A stretch of 64,000 bases of DNA from Streptomyces scabiei 87.22 (GTDB lineage: Bacteria; Actinomycetota; Actinomycetes; Streptomycetales; Streptomycetaceae), in assembly GCF_000091305.1 (NCBI RefSeq), contig NC_013929.1, positions 5,952,001 through 6,016,000 of the forward strand, read 5' to 3'. Numbering within the stretch: position 1 is the stretch's first letter; every line of letters begins with the position of its first letter. This document shows, piece after piece, positions 22,984-33,074 of the stretch. The notes under the pieces were generated by a model. The model was not told the origin of the DNA. It did no database searches and worked only from the letters and a program-made list of their open reading frames with translations. The translations under genes and the position numbers were made by a program.

Positions 22984-24444
22984 GTGAGCAACGTGCAGTC
23001 GTCGTCGTACGAGACCTACGAGAGCCATGGCCCGGACGGTACGAGCCGGCCGTCGGTCGCGCACGACGCCGGGACACTGCCGTACGGGACGGGAGCACCG
23101 CCGTACGGGACCGAGGCCGAGACGCTGCCGTACGGCGCCGGGACGCCACCGTACGAGGCGGAGACCCTGCCGTACGGGGTCTACGCGGACACGGTCCACG
23201 CGGACACGTACCGGCCCGCCTACGCCGCCCGGACCGTCCCCGACCGGCGGCCCGCGGAGCCGGACGGGCCGTTCTCCGGGGCCGGCGCGGCCGGCGAGGG
23301 CGGCGAGGGCGGCTCGCGGCGGGCCGTGCGGCGCAGACGGGCCGCCGACCGGCCGGGATCGCTGCGGCGGCTGGTCCCGCAGGCGCTGGTGGTGGCGTTC
23401 CTCGCGGGCGGGACCTCCGCGTTCGTGGCGAAGGACAAGGCGATCGAGCTGACGGTCGACGGGCGGCCGCGCACGCTGCACACCTTCGCCGACGACGTCT
23501 CCGAGCTGCTCGCCGACGAGGGGGTCGCCTTCGGCGCCCACGACGTTGTCGCCCCCGCCCCCGGTACCGCGCTGAGCAGCGGTGACGAGGTCGCCGTCCA
23601 CTACGGGCGGCCCGTCGCCCTCACCCTGGACGGCCGGCGGCGCCAGGTCTGGACGACCGCCCGCACGGTGGACGGGGCGCTCCAGCAGCTCGGGGTCCGT
23701 GCGGAGGGCGCGTACGTCTCGACCTCGCGCTCCCAGCGGATCGGGCGTCAGGGGCTGGAGCTGGACGTCCGCACCGAGCGCACCGTCACGATCATGACGG
23801 ACGGGCGGACGCGGACGATCCGTACGAACGCGGCGACCGTGGGGGAGGCGGTGGAACAGGCCGGCATCACCCTGCGCGGCGAGGACACCACCTCGGTCGA
23901 CGCGTCCAGCTTCCCCCGGGACGGGCAGACGGTGACCGTGCTGCGGGTGACCGGGTCCACGGAGGTGCGCGAGGTGCTGGTCCCGTTCCGGGTGCACCGC
24001 GTCGAGGACCCGTCCCTCTTCCGGGGCACGGAGGTCGTCGAGCGGGCGGGCCGGCCGGGCACCCGCCGCATCACGTACGCGCTCCGCACGGTCAACGGGG
24101 TCCGGCAGCGGCCCCGGCTGCTGCGCACGGAGGTCGTGCGGGAGCCGCGGGACCAGGTCGTGAAGGTCGGGACGAAGGCGATGCCCACGTCCGTGGCGGG
24201 GGCGGAGGGGCTGAACTGGGCGGGGCTCGCGGCGTGCGAGTCCGGGGGGCGGGCGAACGCGGTGGATGCCTCCGGGACGTACGGGGGGCTGTACCAGTTC
24301 GACACCCGGACCTGGCAGAGCCTCGGCGGGAGCGGCCGTCCGCAGGACGCGTCCGCGGGTGAGCAGACGCTGCGGGCGAAGAAGCTGTATGTGCAGCGGG
24401 GGGCGAGCCCCTGGCCGCACTGCGGGGCGCGGCTGCGGGGGTGA
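22984..24444 (+). CDS. rpfB: Resuscitation-promoting factor-like secreted protein (DUF348/G5/Rpf)
   Basis: 486 aa from GTG 22984 (GGAG ten bases upstream). Residues ~20-65 contain repeated PYGT/LPYG units. A basic stretch (RRAVRRRRAAD) precedes the membrane anchor at about 129-150. Three DUF348 domains follow (VDGRPRTLHTF, LDGRRRQVWTTARTV, TDGRTRTIRTNAATV), then a G5 domain (about 335-395) and a C-terminal Rpf transglycosylase-like domain (NWAGLAACESGG with its catalytic-type Glu, then YGGLYQFDTRTWQSLGG). This is the RpfB architecture: it cleaves peptidoglycan during spore germination or outgrowth. The proline/tyrosine repeat tract on the cytoplasmic side is unusual compared with mycobacterial RpfB. 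Confidence 0.9.
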   Translation: MSNVQSSSYETYESHGPDGTSRPSVAHDAGTLPYGTGAPPYGTEAETLPYGAGTPPYEAETLPYGVYADTVHADTYRPAYAARTVPDRRPAEPDGPFSGAGAAGEGGEGGSRRAVRRRRAADRPGSLRRLVPQALVVAFLAGGTSAFVAKDKAIELTVDGRPRTLHTFADDVSELLADEGVAFGAHDVVAPAPGTALSSGDEVAVHYGRPVALTLDGRRRQVWTTARTVDGALQQLGVRAEGAYVSTSRSQRIGRQGLELDVRTERTVTIMTDGRTRTIRTNAATVGEAVEQAGITLRGEDTTSVDASSFPRDGQTVTVLRVTGSTEVREVLVPFRVHRVEDPSLFRGTEVVERAGRPGTRRITYALRTVNGVRQRPRLLRTEVVREPRDQVVKVGTKAMPTSVAGAEGLNWAGLAACESGGRANAVDASGTYGGLYQFDTRTWQSLGGSGRPQDASAGEQTLRAKKLYVQRGASPWPHCGARLRG

Positions 24445-24473
24445 GGGCTGCGGTTCGTGGGCGGGTACGGGTG

Positions 24474-24596
24474 CGTCGTGGTTGCTCGCGCAGTTCCCCG
24501 CGCCCCTGAAAAGCCGGGGCTGAGCCCCGTGCTTTTCAGGCCCGCAGGGGCCTGATCCTTCAGGGGCGCGGGGAACTGCGCGAGAAGCCCCACCGG
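24474..24596. repeat. Interspersed hairpin repeat, copy 2 (complete, 25-bp arms)
   Basis: Arms 24486-24510 and 24559-24583 are perfect complements over 25 bp, each containing CGCGCAGTTCCCCGCG. An inner stem (AAAAGC.../GCTTTT and AGGCCCGCAGGGGCCT) fills the loop. It lies between the Rpf gene and rsmA and may end transcription of the former. Confidence 0.88.
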
Positions 24597-24643
24597 ACCC
24601 GCACCCGACAACGCACCCCACCCCGCCCCGTACCCTGGGTGCC

Positions 24644-25594
24644 GTGAGCAGCCCCCCCGACGCCCTCCTCGGCCCCGCAGACGTCCGTGAACTCGCGGCA
24701 GCGCTCGGCGTGCGCCCCACCAAACAGCGCGGCCAGAACTTCGTGATCGACGCCAACACGGTCCGCCGGATCGTGCGGACCGCGGACGTCCGCCCGCAGG
24801 ACACGGTCGTCGAGGTGGGCCCGGGTCTCGGTTCGCTCACCCTCGCCCTGCTGGAGACGGCCGACAGGGTCACGGCCGTCGAGATCGACGACGTCCTCGC
24901 CGCCGCGCTCCCCGCCACCATCGCCGCCCGCATGCCCGCCCGCGCCGACCGCTTCGCCCTCGTGCACTCGGACGCGATGCAGGTGACCGAGCTTCCCGGC
25001 CCCCCGCCCACCGCGCTCGTCGCCAACCTCCCGTACAACGTCGCCGTCCCCGTGCTGCTGCACATGCTGGAGACCTTCCCCAGCATCGAGCGCACCCTGG
25101 TGATGGTCCAGGCGGAGGTCGCCGACCGGCTCGCCGCCGGACCGGGCTCGAAGGTGTACGGCGTGCCGTCGGTGAAGGCGAACTGGTACGCGGAGGTCAA
25201 GCGTGCCGGGGCGATCGGGCGAAACGTCTTCTGGCCCGCGCCGAACGTCGACAGCGGGCTCGTCTCGCTGGTCCGCCGGACCGAGCCGGTCAAGACCGCC
25301 GCCACCAGACGGGAGGTGTTCACGGTCGTCGACGCGGCGTTCGCCCAGCGGCGCAAGACGCTGCGGGCCGCCCTCGCCGGGTGGGCGGGCAGCGCGGCCG
25401 CCGCCGAGGCCGCCCTCGTCGCCGCCGGTGTCTCGCCGCAGGCCCGCGGTGAGTCCCTGGGCGTCGAGGAGTTCGCCGCCATCGCCGAGCACCGCGTCAC
25501 CGAGGACGCCACCGGCACCGGCACCATGACCGGCCCCGGCACCGGCACCAGGACCTACGACGGCAACCACACCGAGGAGCACCACCAGTCGTGA
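24644..25594 (+). CDS. rsmA: 16S rRNA dimethyladenosine transferase
   Basis: 316 aa from GTG 24644; no ribosome site, but TACCCT is eleven bases upstream, so translation may be leaderless. Motifs: KQRGQNFVID, SAM-binding VVEVGPGLGSLTLAL, acidic VTAVEIDD, DAMQV and catalytic NLPYN. It dimethylates two adjacent adenines near the 3' end of 16S rRNA (KsgA). The tail after about residue 290 (GTGTMTGPGTGTRTYD) is a low-complexity Gly-Thr extension not needed by the family. Its stop overlaps the ispE start (GTGA). Confidence 0.95.
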   Translation: MSSPPDALLGPADVRELAAALGVRPTKQRGQNFVIDANTVRRIVRTADVRPQDTVVEVGPGLGSLTLALLETADRVTAVEIDDVLAAALPATIAARMPARADRFALVHSDAMQVTELPGPPPTALVANLPYNVAVPVLLHMLETFPSIERTLVMVQAEVADRLAAGPGSKVYGVPSVKANWYAEVKRAGAIGRNVFWPAPNVDSGLVSLVRRTEPVKTAATRREVFTVVDAAFAQRRKTLRAALAGWAGSAAAAEAALVAAGVSPQARGESLGVEEFAAIAEHRVTEDATGTGTMTGPGTGTRTYDGNHTEEHHQS

Positions 25595-26505
25595 GCGTCA
25601 CCGTTCGCGTCCCCGCCAAGGTCAACGTGCAGCTCGCGGTCGGCGGTGCCCGGCCCGACGGCTTCCACGACCTGGCCAACGTCTTCCTCGCCGTCGGTCT
25701 GTACGACGAGGTCACCGCGACGCCGGCCGACGAGCTGACCGTCACCTGCGCGGGCCCCGGCGCCGACCAGGTCCCCCTGGACCGGACGAACCTCGCCGCG
25801 CGGGCCGCCCTCGCGCTGGCGGAACGCCACGGCGTCGAGCCGGCCGTGCATCTGCACATCGCCAAGGACATCCCGGTGGCCGGCGGCATGGCCGGCGGCA
25901 GCGCGGACGCGGCCGGTGCGCTCCTCGCCTGCGACACACTGTGGGGAACAAACGCCTCGCGCGACGAACTCCTCGACATGTGCGCCGAGTTGGGCAGCGA
26001 CGTGCCGTTCAGCCTGGTGGGCGGGGCGGCCCTCGGCACCGGACGGGGCGAGCAACTCCGGCCCCTCGACGTTGGCGGCACCTTCCACTGGGTGTTCGCC
26101 GTCGCCGACGGAGGGCTCTCCACGCCCGCCGTCTACCGCGAGTTCGACCGGCTGCACGCGGACGACACCGTCCCCGAGCCCGTCGCCTCCCAGGTCCTGC
26201 TCGACGCGCTCGCCAAGGGGGACGCCGACGCGCTGGCCGCCTTCCTGCCGGACTCCAACGGCCTCCAGCCCGCGGCGCTCTCGCTCTTCCCGAAGCTGGC
26301 CGACACCCTCACCGCCGGCCGCGCGGCCGGCGCGCTCGCCGCGCTCGTCTCCGGCTCGGGCCCGACCACGGCCTTCCTCGCCCGGGACGCCGACGCGGCC
26401 CACTCCGTCGCCGCGGAGCTGCTCGCGTCCGGCACCTGCCGGACGGCGCGGGTCGCCGTCTCCCCCGCGCCGGGGGCGACCGTCGTCCGGGGCGCCCAGG
26501 ACTAG
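25591..26505 (+). CDS. ispE: 4-diphosphocytidyl-2-C-methyl-D-erythritol kinase
   Basis: 304 aa from GTG 25591, overlapping rsmA. GHMP kinase with the N-terminal substrate motif VRVPAKVNVQLAVG, ATP loop PVAGGMAGGSADAAGALL and C-terminal motif SGSGPTTAFL. It phosphorylates CDP-methylerythritol in the MEP route to isoprenoids, including the polyprenyl carriers used by pmt and cell-wall synthesis. Coupled rsmA-ispE pairs are standard in actinobacteria. Confidence 0.95.
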   Translation: MSVTVRVPAKVNVQLAVGGARPDGFHDLANVFLAVGLYDEVTATPADELTVTCAGPGADQVPLDRTNLAARAALALAERHGVEPAVHLHIAKDIPVAGGMAGGSADAAGALLACDTLWGTNASRDELLDMCAELGSDVPFSLVGGAALGTGRGEQLRPLDVGGTFHWVFAVADGGLSTPAVYREFDRLHADDTVPEPVASQVLLDALAKGDADALAAFLPDSNGLQPAALSLFPKLADTLTAGRAAGALAALVSGSGPTTAFLARDADAAHSVAAELLASGTCRTARVAVSPAPGATVVRGAQD

Positions 26506-26572
26506 GTACTCAGACGGCAGTTGAGTACGGGAGCGCTGACGCCCGACCGGGCGCCGGCGCGACCGTACTCCC

Positions 26573-27970
26573 ATGAGTGCAACCGTGCATGCCGGTGCGA
26601 GCGCGAGCGAACTCGCCGCCGCCACCCCGTCCACCCGTGACCGGTACGTCGACCTCCTGCGCGTCGCCTCCCTGGGCACGGTCGTCCTCGGCCACTGGCT
26701 GATGGCGGCGGTCACCACCGGCGGCGGGGAGGACGGCCGCGTCGAGGTGGGCAACCTCCTCGCCGTCGAGCCGGGCCTGCAGATCCTCACCTGGGCCCTG
26801 CAGATCATGCCGGTCTTCTTCTTCGTCGGCGGCTTCTCGCACGCCCTGTCCTACCGCTCGCTCCGCCGCCGCCACCCGGACGGCGACTCCGTGTACCCCG
26901 CCTTCCTCCGCGCCCGCCTCCAGCGGTTGCTGCGGCCCACCATGGTGTTCATCGGGGTGTGGGGCGTCGCGGCCGTCCTCCTCCAGCTCGCGGGCCAAGG
27001 CGGCGGACTGCTCGACGTGGCGCTGCGGCTGGTCGCGCAGCCGCTGTGGTTCATCGGCATCTACCTCGCGATGGTCGCCTTCACCCCGCCGCTGCTCAGG
27101 CTGCACGAGAGGTACGGATGGGGCGCGTTCGGGGCGCTGGTCGCGGCGGCGGGCGCCGTCGACGTGCTGCGCTTCGCCCTCGACGTGCCGTACGTCGAGT
27201 TCCTCAACTTCGCCTTCGTGTGGCTCGCGGTCCACCAGCTGGGGTTCCTGCGTGCCGACGGGCGGCTGACCCGGCCGTACCTGCTCGCCGGGGCCGGGCT
27301 CGCGGGGGCCGCGCTGCTGGTGGCGTACGGGCCGTATCCGCTGTCGATGGTCGGGATGCCCGGCGAGAAGGTGTCCAACATGGCGCCGCCGACCTTCGCG
27401 CTGCTGTGCCACGGGCTGTGGCTGGTCGGCGCGGTGGAGTGGCTGCGCGGGCCGGCCGGGCGGTGGCTGGAGCGGCCGAGGGTGTGGCGGGCGGTCGTGG
27501 CGGCCAACGGCGTGTCGATGACCGCGTTCCTGTGGCACCTGTCGGCCATGCTCGGCGTCTACGGCGCGCTGCTCGCGCTGCGGGTGCCGCTGCCCGCGCC
27601 CGCGACGGGCGCCTGGTGGGCGCAGCTGCCCCCGCGCATCGCGGCCGCGGCGGTCCTGACCGCGCTGCTCGTCGCCGCCTTCCGGCGCTTCGAGCGGCCC
27701 GCGGCACGCGCCGGTGTCCCGCGCCCGCGCGGAAGTGCGCACGGGCCGACGGCGTACGCCGGAGCGGCCGCCACCGTCGGGGTCGTGCTCTGCCTCTTCG
27801 GGGTGCTGGGGCTGTCGATGGTCGGCTTCGGCGGGCTGTTCGAGGGGCGTACGGCCCTGTTGATCGCCGTACAGGTGAGCGCGCCGGCGGCGGTGGCGAT
27901 GACCGTCGCGGGCTGGCTGCTGGTGGAGCGCGCGGGGCGTGGGCGCCCGTCGCGGATCCGTTCCGTGTGA
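26573..27970 (+). CDS. Acyltransferase 3 family integral membrane protein
   Basis: 465 aa, ATG 26573. About ten membrane segments. The acyltransferase-3 signature is seen at the start: RYVDLLRVASLGTVVLGHW (helix 1 with the conserved Arg and His), and R(A)RLQRLLRPTMVF. A later FLWHLSAMLGVYG holds another conserved His. Such proteins O-acylate sugars, peptidoglycan or lipids using cytoplasmic acyl donors. The intergenic 26506-26572 has an inverted GTACTCA/TGAGTAC that may be its operator or promoter element. Substrate unknown. Confidence 0.85.
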   Translation: MSATVHAGASASELAAATPSTRDRYVDLLRVASLGTVVLGHWLMAAVTTGGGEDGRVEVGNLLAVEPGLQILTWALQIMPVFFFVGGFSHALSYRSLRRRHPDGDSVYPAFLRARLQRLLRPTMVFIGVWGVAAVLLQLAGQGGGLLDVALRLVAQPLWFIGIYLAMVAFTPPLLRLHERYGWGAFGALVAAAGAVDVLRFALDVPYVEFLNFAFVWLAVHQLGFLRADGRLTRPYLLAGAGLAGAALLVAYGPYPLSMVGMPGEKVSNMAPPTFALLCHGLWLVGAVEWLRGPAGRWLERPRVWRAVVAANGVSMTAFLWHLSAMLGVYGALLALRVPLPAPATGAWWAQLPPRIAAAAVLTALLVAAFRRFERPAARAGVPRPRGSAHGPTAYAGAAATVGVVLCLFGVLGLSMVGFGGLFEGRTALLIAVQVSAPAAVAMTVAGWLLVERAGRGRPSRIRSV

Positions 27971-28150
27971 GCCGGCGCGGAAGAATCGCACCGGCCGGCC
28001 AACGCGAACGCCGTCCCGGCCGTCTTCCTCGCCGAGACACCGACGGCATCACGCCGCGCCCGCACCGCACCGGCGCCGCCCGGGTCTCGCACGAACGCCG
28101 TGCGCCCCGGGTGGACACGCCCCCGGGGCGCGCGGCCTCCGGCAGCGGGT

Positions 28151-28200
28151 GCGGGTGCGTCGTGGTTGCTCGCGCAGTTCCCCGCGCCCCTGGAAGACCG
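28151..28200 (+). repeat. Interspersed hairpin repeat, copy 3 (half)
   Basis: TGGTTGCTCGCGCAGTTC followed by CCCGCGCCCCTGG. Same half-element as in copies 1 and 4; lies downstream of the acyltransferase gene. Confidence 0.75.
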
Positions 28201-28283
28201 GCCCCCACCGGACCCGCAGCGTCCCTCGGCACCTCGTGGGGCCCGGCGGCCAGGCACCGCTGGGTCTTCGTGGGGCTCTGGCC

Positions 28284-28359
28284 GACCCCGGCGGTCGCCG
28301 CCGACCCCGGCGGTCGCCGCCGACCCCGGCGGTCGCCGCCGACCCCGGCGGTCGCCGCC
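28284..28359 (+). repeat. Four exact 19-bp tandem repeats
   Basis: GACCCCGGCGGTCGCCGCC four times head to tail without a change, about 127 bp upstream of the ABC-F start. Each unit contains the palindromic GGCGGTCGCCGCC-type core. A variable minisatellite; a regulatory role is possible but unproven. Confidence 0.9.
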
Positions 28360-28485
28360 GTCGCCGCGGGCGGGCCGCCGCCCGACGCGGGGGACGTCCC
28401 GCTCTCCCCGGCCCGGGCGCCCGTCACGCCCCCTCCACCCCGCCGACTACCCTGGAGGGTCGATCGTCCCCGTGGCAGGAGAGTA

Positions 28486-30297
<1,812 letters not shown>

Positions 30298-30629
30298 GCG
30301 CTCCGCTTCGTGCGGGGTGACGCGAGTTGGCCCGGTGTTCGATGCCGGGTGCGGGTCGACCGTGGTTGCTCGCGCAGTTCCCCGCCCCCCTGGCGGGGCG
30401 CGGAGGGCTTGCGGGGTATGGGGCGTGCGTCCCGTGAAGGGGGCGTGAAGGAGCGTAACGGAGGCATTACGGGCCGGTTCTCCCTTGGGAACAGGGGTGC
30501 GACCGGCCCCGTGCGGAGGAGCCTCGCAGTGATAGAAAGAGCCGTCTGAGAAGAGTCTTCACAGTCTGAGAAGCGACACCACGCGTGACCACGGGTGGCT
30601 CGAAAGCAGCGAACAGGGGGAAAGCGCTG
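30298..30629. other. Intergenic region upstream of PQQ-protein gene 1
   Basis: 332 bp. It contains half-copy 4 of the interspersed repeat (30361-30400) and then an A/G-rich region with the PQQ gene's ribosome site. No reliable promoter or further gene could be named. Confidence 0.55.
30361..30400 (+). repeat. Interspersed hairpin repeat, copy 4 (half)
   Basis: CGTGGTTGCTCGCGCAGTTC then CCCGCCCCCCTGGCGGGG, downstream of the ABC-F gene. Confidence 0.72.
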
Positions 30630-32420
30630 ATGGTTCAGCCACCCGATCAGCCGCCGCAGGGCGGCTACGGAACACCGCAGGGCCCGCCGCCGCCGTCACA
30701 ACCGCAACCGCCGCAACAGCCGTACGGCTACCCGCAGACGCCCCCGCCGCAGGGCCCGCCCGCGCCGGGTCCCGGCTACGGGTACCCCCAGCAGCAGCCG
30801 CCCGCGCAGCCCGGTCCCTACACCCAGCCCGGCCCGTACGGGCAGCCGCAGCAGTCCGGCCCCTACGCGCAGCCCGGCCCGTACAACCCGTCGCCGCAGG
30901 CCGGTTACGGCTACCCGCAGGCGCAGTACCCGGGTGGGCCCACCCCGCCGGCCGGTGGCGGTGGTTCCAAGAGCCCGTTCAAGGGCAGGCCCGCGATGAT
31001 CATCGGTGCCGCCGTGGCCGCGCTGCTCGTGGTCGGCGGCGGGGTGTTCGCGGTGACGCGTCTCGGGGACGACGGCGAGAAGAAGCCGGTCGCCAAGGAG
31101 AGCACCGGCCCGAGCGGGGACGACAAGCCCTCGGACGCGCCGTCCGCGCCCGTCAACGAGGGTGACGGCAGCGGCGACGGCGGCAAGGACCTCGACATCT
31201 CCGATCTCAACGCGGACGTCAAGGCCGGTGAGGCGAAGGTGCTCTGGTACAAGAGCGCCCCCGACGCCCCCGGTTCCGGCGCGAGCGCCCCCGGCCAGTG
31301 GGTCACCGACAAGGTGGCGGTGAAGCCCGCGTACAAGCAGCTCTTCGGCTACAACGTGTCCGACGGGGACCCCGCCTGGGACCCGATCGAGTTCCCCGGC
31401 AAGATCTGCGCGGTCACCCCGAAGGCGACCTCCGGTGACCGGGTCGTGGTCGCGTACCAGAAGAACACCTCGAAGAACGCCGAGTGCGACCAGCTCCAGC
31501 AGATCGACCTGAACACCGGCGACAAGGGCTGGTCGGCGGAGGTGGAGGAGGGCGAGCTGTTCGACAGCGCCATCAGCGTCGGGCTCTCCGTCACCGGGGA
31601 CACGCTCATGGTGGGCCGCTCGCAGTCCGGGACGGCGTACGACGTCAACACCGGCAAGAAGCTGTTCGACAAGAAGAGTTACGGCCAGTCGTGCTACCCG
31701 GCCGGGTTCGCGGGCGGCACGCGGCTGATCGCCGTCTCCTCCTGCGCGGTGACCACCGACAAGGAGCACGACGAGGTCCAGGAACTGGACCCGAGGACCG
31801 GCAAGGCCAAGTGGACGCGGAAGATCCCCAAGGGCTGGAAGGTCGAACACGCCTACTCGGTGGACCCGATCGTGCTCTACCTCACCAACGAGGAAGAGAA
31901 CACGTGGAACATCTCCACCCTCAAGGCCGACGGTTCGACCCGCTCGCAGGTCGACTCGGACGACTCGTTCGCGCCCGAGTGCGACGGGGGCATCCTCACC
32001 CGTGACCTGGCCGGCTGCACGGCCGTCGCGGCCGACGCGAACACCCTCTACCTGCCGACCGAGGAGAAGGACGGCACGAACGAGGTCGTCGCCCTGAACC
32101 TCGCGACCGGCAAGGAGAAGTGGCGCCTGAAGTCGCCCTCCGCCGACGCGGAGATCGTCCCGCTCAGGGCCGAGGGAGGCAAGCTCCTCGCGTACGTGGA
32201 GCCCACGCGTGACGCGGGCGGCCAGGTGGTGTCCGTCCCGGCCGCCGGCGCCCCCAAGGCGACCAAGCTCCTCCAGATGCCGGCGAGCGCCGCGGAGATC
32301 GAGGGCTCCTTCTACTCGAAGGCCGTCGACTACGTGGACGGGCGCTTCTACATCTCCACCACCCTGCTGACCGGAGTCGACGACACGAAGGAGAAGTTGA
32401 TGCTGGCCTTCGGCAAGTGA
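30630..32420 (+). CDS. Membrane-anchored PQQ beta-propeller protein 1
   Basis: 596 aa; start chosen at ATG 30630 with GGGGGAAA eight bases upstream. Residues 1-115 are a low-complexity cytoplasmic tail of Pro/Gln/Gly/Tyr (QPYGYPQTPP type). A membrane segment lies at about 119-140 (AMIIGAAVAALLVVGGGVFAV), then a polar Ser/Asp/Lys linker and an extracellular beta-propeller (about 190-596) with PQQ-like blades such as VNTGKKLF, DPRTGKAKWTRK and NLATGKEKWRLK. BamB-like propellers bind proteins or sugars. A paralog follows at 33075. Function unknown; cell-wall or protein quality role is plausible. Confidence 0.82.
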   Translation: MVQPPDQPPQGGYGTPQGPPPPSQPQPPQQPYGYPQTPPPQGPPAPGPGYGYPQQQPPAQPGPYTQPGPYGQPQQSGPYAQPGPYNPSPQAGYGYPQAQYPGGPTPPAGGGGSKSPFKGRPAMIIGAAVAALLVVGGGVFAVTRLGDDGEKKPVAKESTGPSGDDKPSDAPSAPVNEGDGSGDGGKDLDISDLNADVKAGEAKVLWYKSAPDAPGSGASAPGQWVTDKVAVKPAYKQLFGYNVSDGDPAWDPIEFPGKICAVTPKATSGDRVVVAYQKNTSKNAECDQLQQIDLNTGDKGWSAEVEEGELFDSAISVGLSVTGDTLMVGRSQSGTAYDVNTGKKLFDKKSYGQSCYPAGFAGGTRLIAVSSCAVTTDKEHDEVQELDPRTGKAKWTRKIPKGWKVEHAYSVDPIVLYLTNEEENTWNISTLKADGSTRSQVDSDDSFAPECDGGILTRDLAGCTAVAADANTLYLPTEEKDGTNEVVALNLATGKEKWRLKSPSADAEIVPLRAEGGKLLAYVEPTRDAGGQVVSVPAAGAPKATKLLQMPASAAEIEGSFYSKAVDYVDGRFYISTTLLTGVDDTKEKLMLAFGK

Positions 32421-33074
32421 CCCGCACGACCACCGCGAGCCACGCCCGGACGACACCCCGGCCGCCGACCCGGGCGACGCCCCGGGCCCGGCGCGTGAGC
32501 CCGCCGCTCCGGTGCGCGGCTTCGATCCGGCCCATGGCTTCGGTTCGACCTGTGCCACTGGCCTGGCCTGTGGCTTCGGCTCGACCTGTGCCATCGGTCC
32601 GGCCTGTGGCTTCGGTTCGGTCCGTGGCTTCGGTTCGACCTGTGCCACTGGTCCGGCCTGTGGCCTCGGTTCGGTCCGTGGCCCCGACCGGGTCCGTGGC
32701 ACTGCTCCGGTCCGTGGTCTCAGGTCGGTCCGTGGCACCGCCCCGGTCTCCGGCCCCGGCCCGGCCTGTGGCACCGCCCCGGCCCGTGGCACCGGCCCTG
32801 CCTTCGTCACCGGCCTGGTCGGTGGCAACGGCCTGGTCGGTGGCACCGGTCCGATGGGTGTCGACGGCCCGGTTGGTGTTCACGGACCGGGGCATACCGT
32901 CGGCCCGGTCCATGGCTCCCGCTCGGTACCGGACGCCGGCCCGTCCCGCGCGCCGGTCCGGGCCCCGGGCGCCGGGAGTCCGGTGCCGGCGCCGCCCGGC
33001 CCCGCCGTGACCCGGTCGGTCTCCTCATCCGTTCCTCTTCCGCCCTCCGCTATCCGCTTCGAGGTATTCACGTC
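32421..33074. other. Spacer between the PQQ paralogs, mostly minisatellite
   Basis: 654 bp. About 380 bp is an 18-bp degenerate tandem repeat (32536-32913). Several frames stay open through it because the repeat has no stop triplets; none has a ribosome site and the predicted chains are pure hexapeptide repeats. The last ~100 bp hold the upstream region of the second PQQ gene. Confidence 0.65.
32536..32913 (+). repeat. Minisatellite of about 21 degenerate 18-bp units
   Basis: Units of the type GGCTTCGGTTCGGTCCGT follow each other from 32536 with exact 18-bp phase for about 378 bp. Early units are paired into 36-bp higher-order repeats; later ones have drifted. It sits between two paralogous genes in the same orientation. 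Confidence 0.88.

Larger units (their letters stand above)
27971..28485. other. Intergenic region with two repeat types
   Basis: 515 bp between the acyltransferase and the ABC-F gene. It contains repeat-family copy 3 (28151-28200) and four exact 19-bp tandem units (28284-28359). A frame upstream of the ABC-F gene is open through it but only because of the GC-rich repeats. No other gene is visible. Confidence 0.65.

Noticed and set aside
22822..25548. Large minus-strand ORF opposite the Rpf-like and rsmA genes
   Set aside because: It spans two real genes and the hairpin repeat between them; antisense artefact.
26959..28485. Long N-terminal extension of the ABC-F protein
   Set aside because: It runs through the acyltransferase gene in another frame, a repeat element and a minisatellite; the ATG at 28486 has a good ribosome site and starts the ATPase domain.
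32536..32913. Protein-coding gene across the 18-bp repeat
   Set aside because: All frames are open because the repeat lacks stop triplets; there is no ribosome site and the predicted chains are pure low-complexity repeats.
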